Of a DNA stretch of 7,637 nt, positions 6,554 to 7,637 are shown piece by piece (the stretch's first letter is position 1; every line of letters starts with the position of its first letter). Location: contig JAESUE010000076.1 of assembly GCA_016763235.1 (NCBI GenBank), positions 1-7,637 on the forward strand, in the 5' to 3' direction. The DNA comes from Pseudomonadales bacterium (lineage in GTDB: Bacteria > Pseudomonadota > Gammaproteobacteria > Pseudomonadales > UBA3067). Position numbers and translations under genes: made by a program. Under the pieces are notes generated by a model. It had not been told where the DNA came from and made no database searches. It saw only the letters and a program-made list of their open reading frames with translations.

Positions 6554-7637
6554 TTGAATGTAATCCACGTTATAACCGGGCTCTCGATAGGCGGCGCAGA
6601 GCGAGCATTGTATAATCTATTGCAAGGCGGATTAACCGAAAATTTTGATAACTACGTTATTTCACTGAGTAGTATAGGCACAATCGGCGCTCTAATTGAG
6701 TCATTAGGTGTGCCTGTAATTGCTTTGGATATGCCCGTCGGTAAACTAACTTTGACGGGAGTAATTAAGTTGCACCGAACTATCCATAAATTACAACCCG
6801 ACTTAATCCAAGGCTGGATGTATCACGGAAACTTGGCGGCGACATTTTCCCGCTTCCTGATATCGAACAAAACTGCATTGGTTTGGAATGTTCGTCAATC
6901 TTTATATCAAATTGAGAATGAAAAATGGTTAACGCAACTAGTAATTCGGGCAACTAGGTTTCTATCAAAGTCACCAGACACAATATTGTATAACAGTCAT
7001 CTTTCACGGCAACAACATGAACAATTCGGTTTTTACGCTAATAATGGACAAGTAATTCCTAACGGGATCGACCTTGAAAGGTTTTGCTTTTCAGATATTG
7101 AACGACAAAGAGTGCGTGCTGAATTGGATATTCAACCCGATGTCTTGATAGTCGGTCATGTGGCACGCTTACATCCGATGAAAGACCACCCTTTATTTTT
7201 AAATTCAGCTATCGATTTAGGACTACGTCACAACAATGTCCACTTTATGCTGATTGGTCGAGATGTCACTTTTGACAATAAAAACCTAGAGAAACAAATC
7301 TCAACAACACTGACAAATAGGTTTCATCTGCTTGGTGAACGTGGTGATGTGGCTGCGTTAATGAGTAGCATGGACATTTTTTGCCAGAGCTCATGGTCAG
7401 AGGCATTCCCTAATGTGCTAGGTGAGGCAGTGTCAGCAAAGCTTCCTTGTGTAGCAACTGATGTAGGAGACAGTGCGTTAATTTTAGGCGATTGCGGCGT
7501 GATCGTTAAGCCGCGAGATAAAATTGCTCTTACTGCAGGAATTGAATCACTACTCATTTTATCTGCTAACGAACGACAGTTATTTGGTGAACGAGCACGT
7601 AAACGTATTAAGGAAAATTATGCTTTGGGTGCGATTA
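6554..7637 (+). CDS. GT-B glycosyltransferase, family 4 (partial, 3' end beyond window)
   Basis: Frame 2 is open from TTG 6554 to the right edge, giving 361 residues without a stop. The product is a retaining GT-B glycosyltransferase. The N-terminal VIHVITGLSIGGAERALYNL (3-22) has the GGAER loop. The linker has VIPNGIDLERF (167-177). The C-terminal half begins IVGHVARLHPMKDHPLF (199-215) and carries SEAFPNVLGEA (282-292), which is the donor-binding E-x7-E motif (E283 and E291), followed by PCVATDVGDSALI. All catalytic landmarks are intact and only the last helix is missing. TTG 6554 is forced: a TAG at 6551-6553 lies immediately before it in frame, and no ATG or GTG occurs before the GGAER motif. 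An AGAG at 6542-6545 could serve as a weak ribosome binding site. The gene follows wzy by 18 bp and probably shares its transcript. The sugar added is unknown. Confidence 0.88.
   Translation, partial: MNVIHVITGLSIGGAERALYNLLQGGLTENFDNYVISLSSIGTIGALIESLGVPVIALDMPVGKLTLTGVIKLHRTIHKLQPDLIQGWMYHGNLAATFSRFLISNKTALVWNVRQSLYQIENEKWLTQLVIRATRFLSKSPDTILYNSHLSRQQHEQFGFYANNGQVIPNGIDLERFCFSDIERQRVRAELDIQPDVLIVGHVARLHPMKDHPLFLNSAIDLGLRHNNVHFMLIGRDVTFDNKNLEKQISTTLTNRFHLLGERGDVAALMSSMDIFCQSSWSEAFPNVLGEAVSAKLPCVATDVGDSALILGDCGVIVKPRDKIALTAGIESLLILSANERQLFGERARKRIKENYALGAI

Overview
The window is a same-strand (+) stretch of a surface-polysaccharide (O-antigen or capsule type) biosynthesis cluster. It contains the diagnostic Wzx flippase and Wzy polymerase, two GT-B glycosyltransferases, a SAM methyltransferase and an asparagine-synthase-like amidotransferase. 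The mostly AT-rich coding sequence, the tight gene packing and the Wzx/Wzy pair point to a Gram-negative bacterium, probably a gammaproteobacterium. The taxon cannot be fixed from sequence reading alone.

Layout: 1-177, the 3' tail of an upstream gene that starts outside the window (possibly sulfotransferase-like, weakly supported). 199-1497, wzx. 1490-2200, methyltransferase, with a GTG start overlapping wzx by 8 bp. 2201-3930, asnB-like amidotransferase, abutting the methyltransferase stop directly and broken into two frames at 3319-3349. 3931-4041, the only sizeable gap (111 bp). 4042-5163, first family-4-like glycosyltransferase. 5178-6535, wzy, broken into two frames at 5924-5972. 6554-7637, second family-4-like glycosyltransferase, with a TTG start and running off the right edge. 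The longest stretch outside genes is 111 bp. I see no RNA genes, insertion sequences, CRISPR arrays or convincing terminators.

How the genes would work together: the glycosyltransferases extend an undecaprenyl-diphosphate-linked repeat unit at the cytoplasmic face. The methyltransferase and the AsnB-like protein probably decorate it, the latter by converting a carboxyl group (for example of a uronic acid) to an amide. Wzx flips the unit and Wzy polymerises it in the periplasm. This is inferred from family knowledge; no sugar-nucleotide synthesis gene is in the window.

The most notable observation is that two of the six main genes (asnB and wzy) are interrupted by a frame change of the same direction. 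The asnB break lies on an A6 run that also reads as an in-frame A_AAA_AAT heptamer. The wzy break lies in sequence with no run longer than three bases. The cluster is therefore either genuinely decaying or phase-variable, or it carries two sequence errors. I did not find evidence of a wholly new system here.
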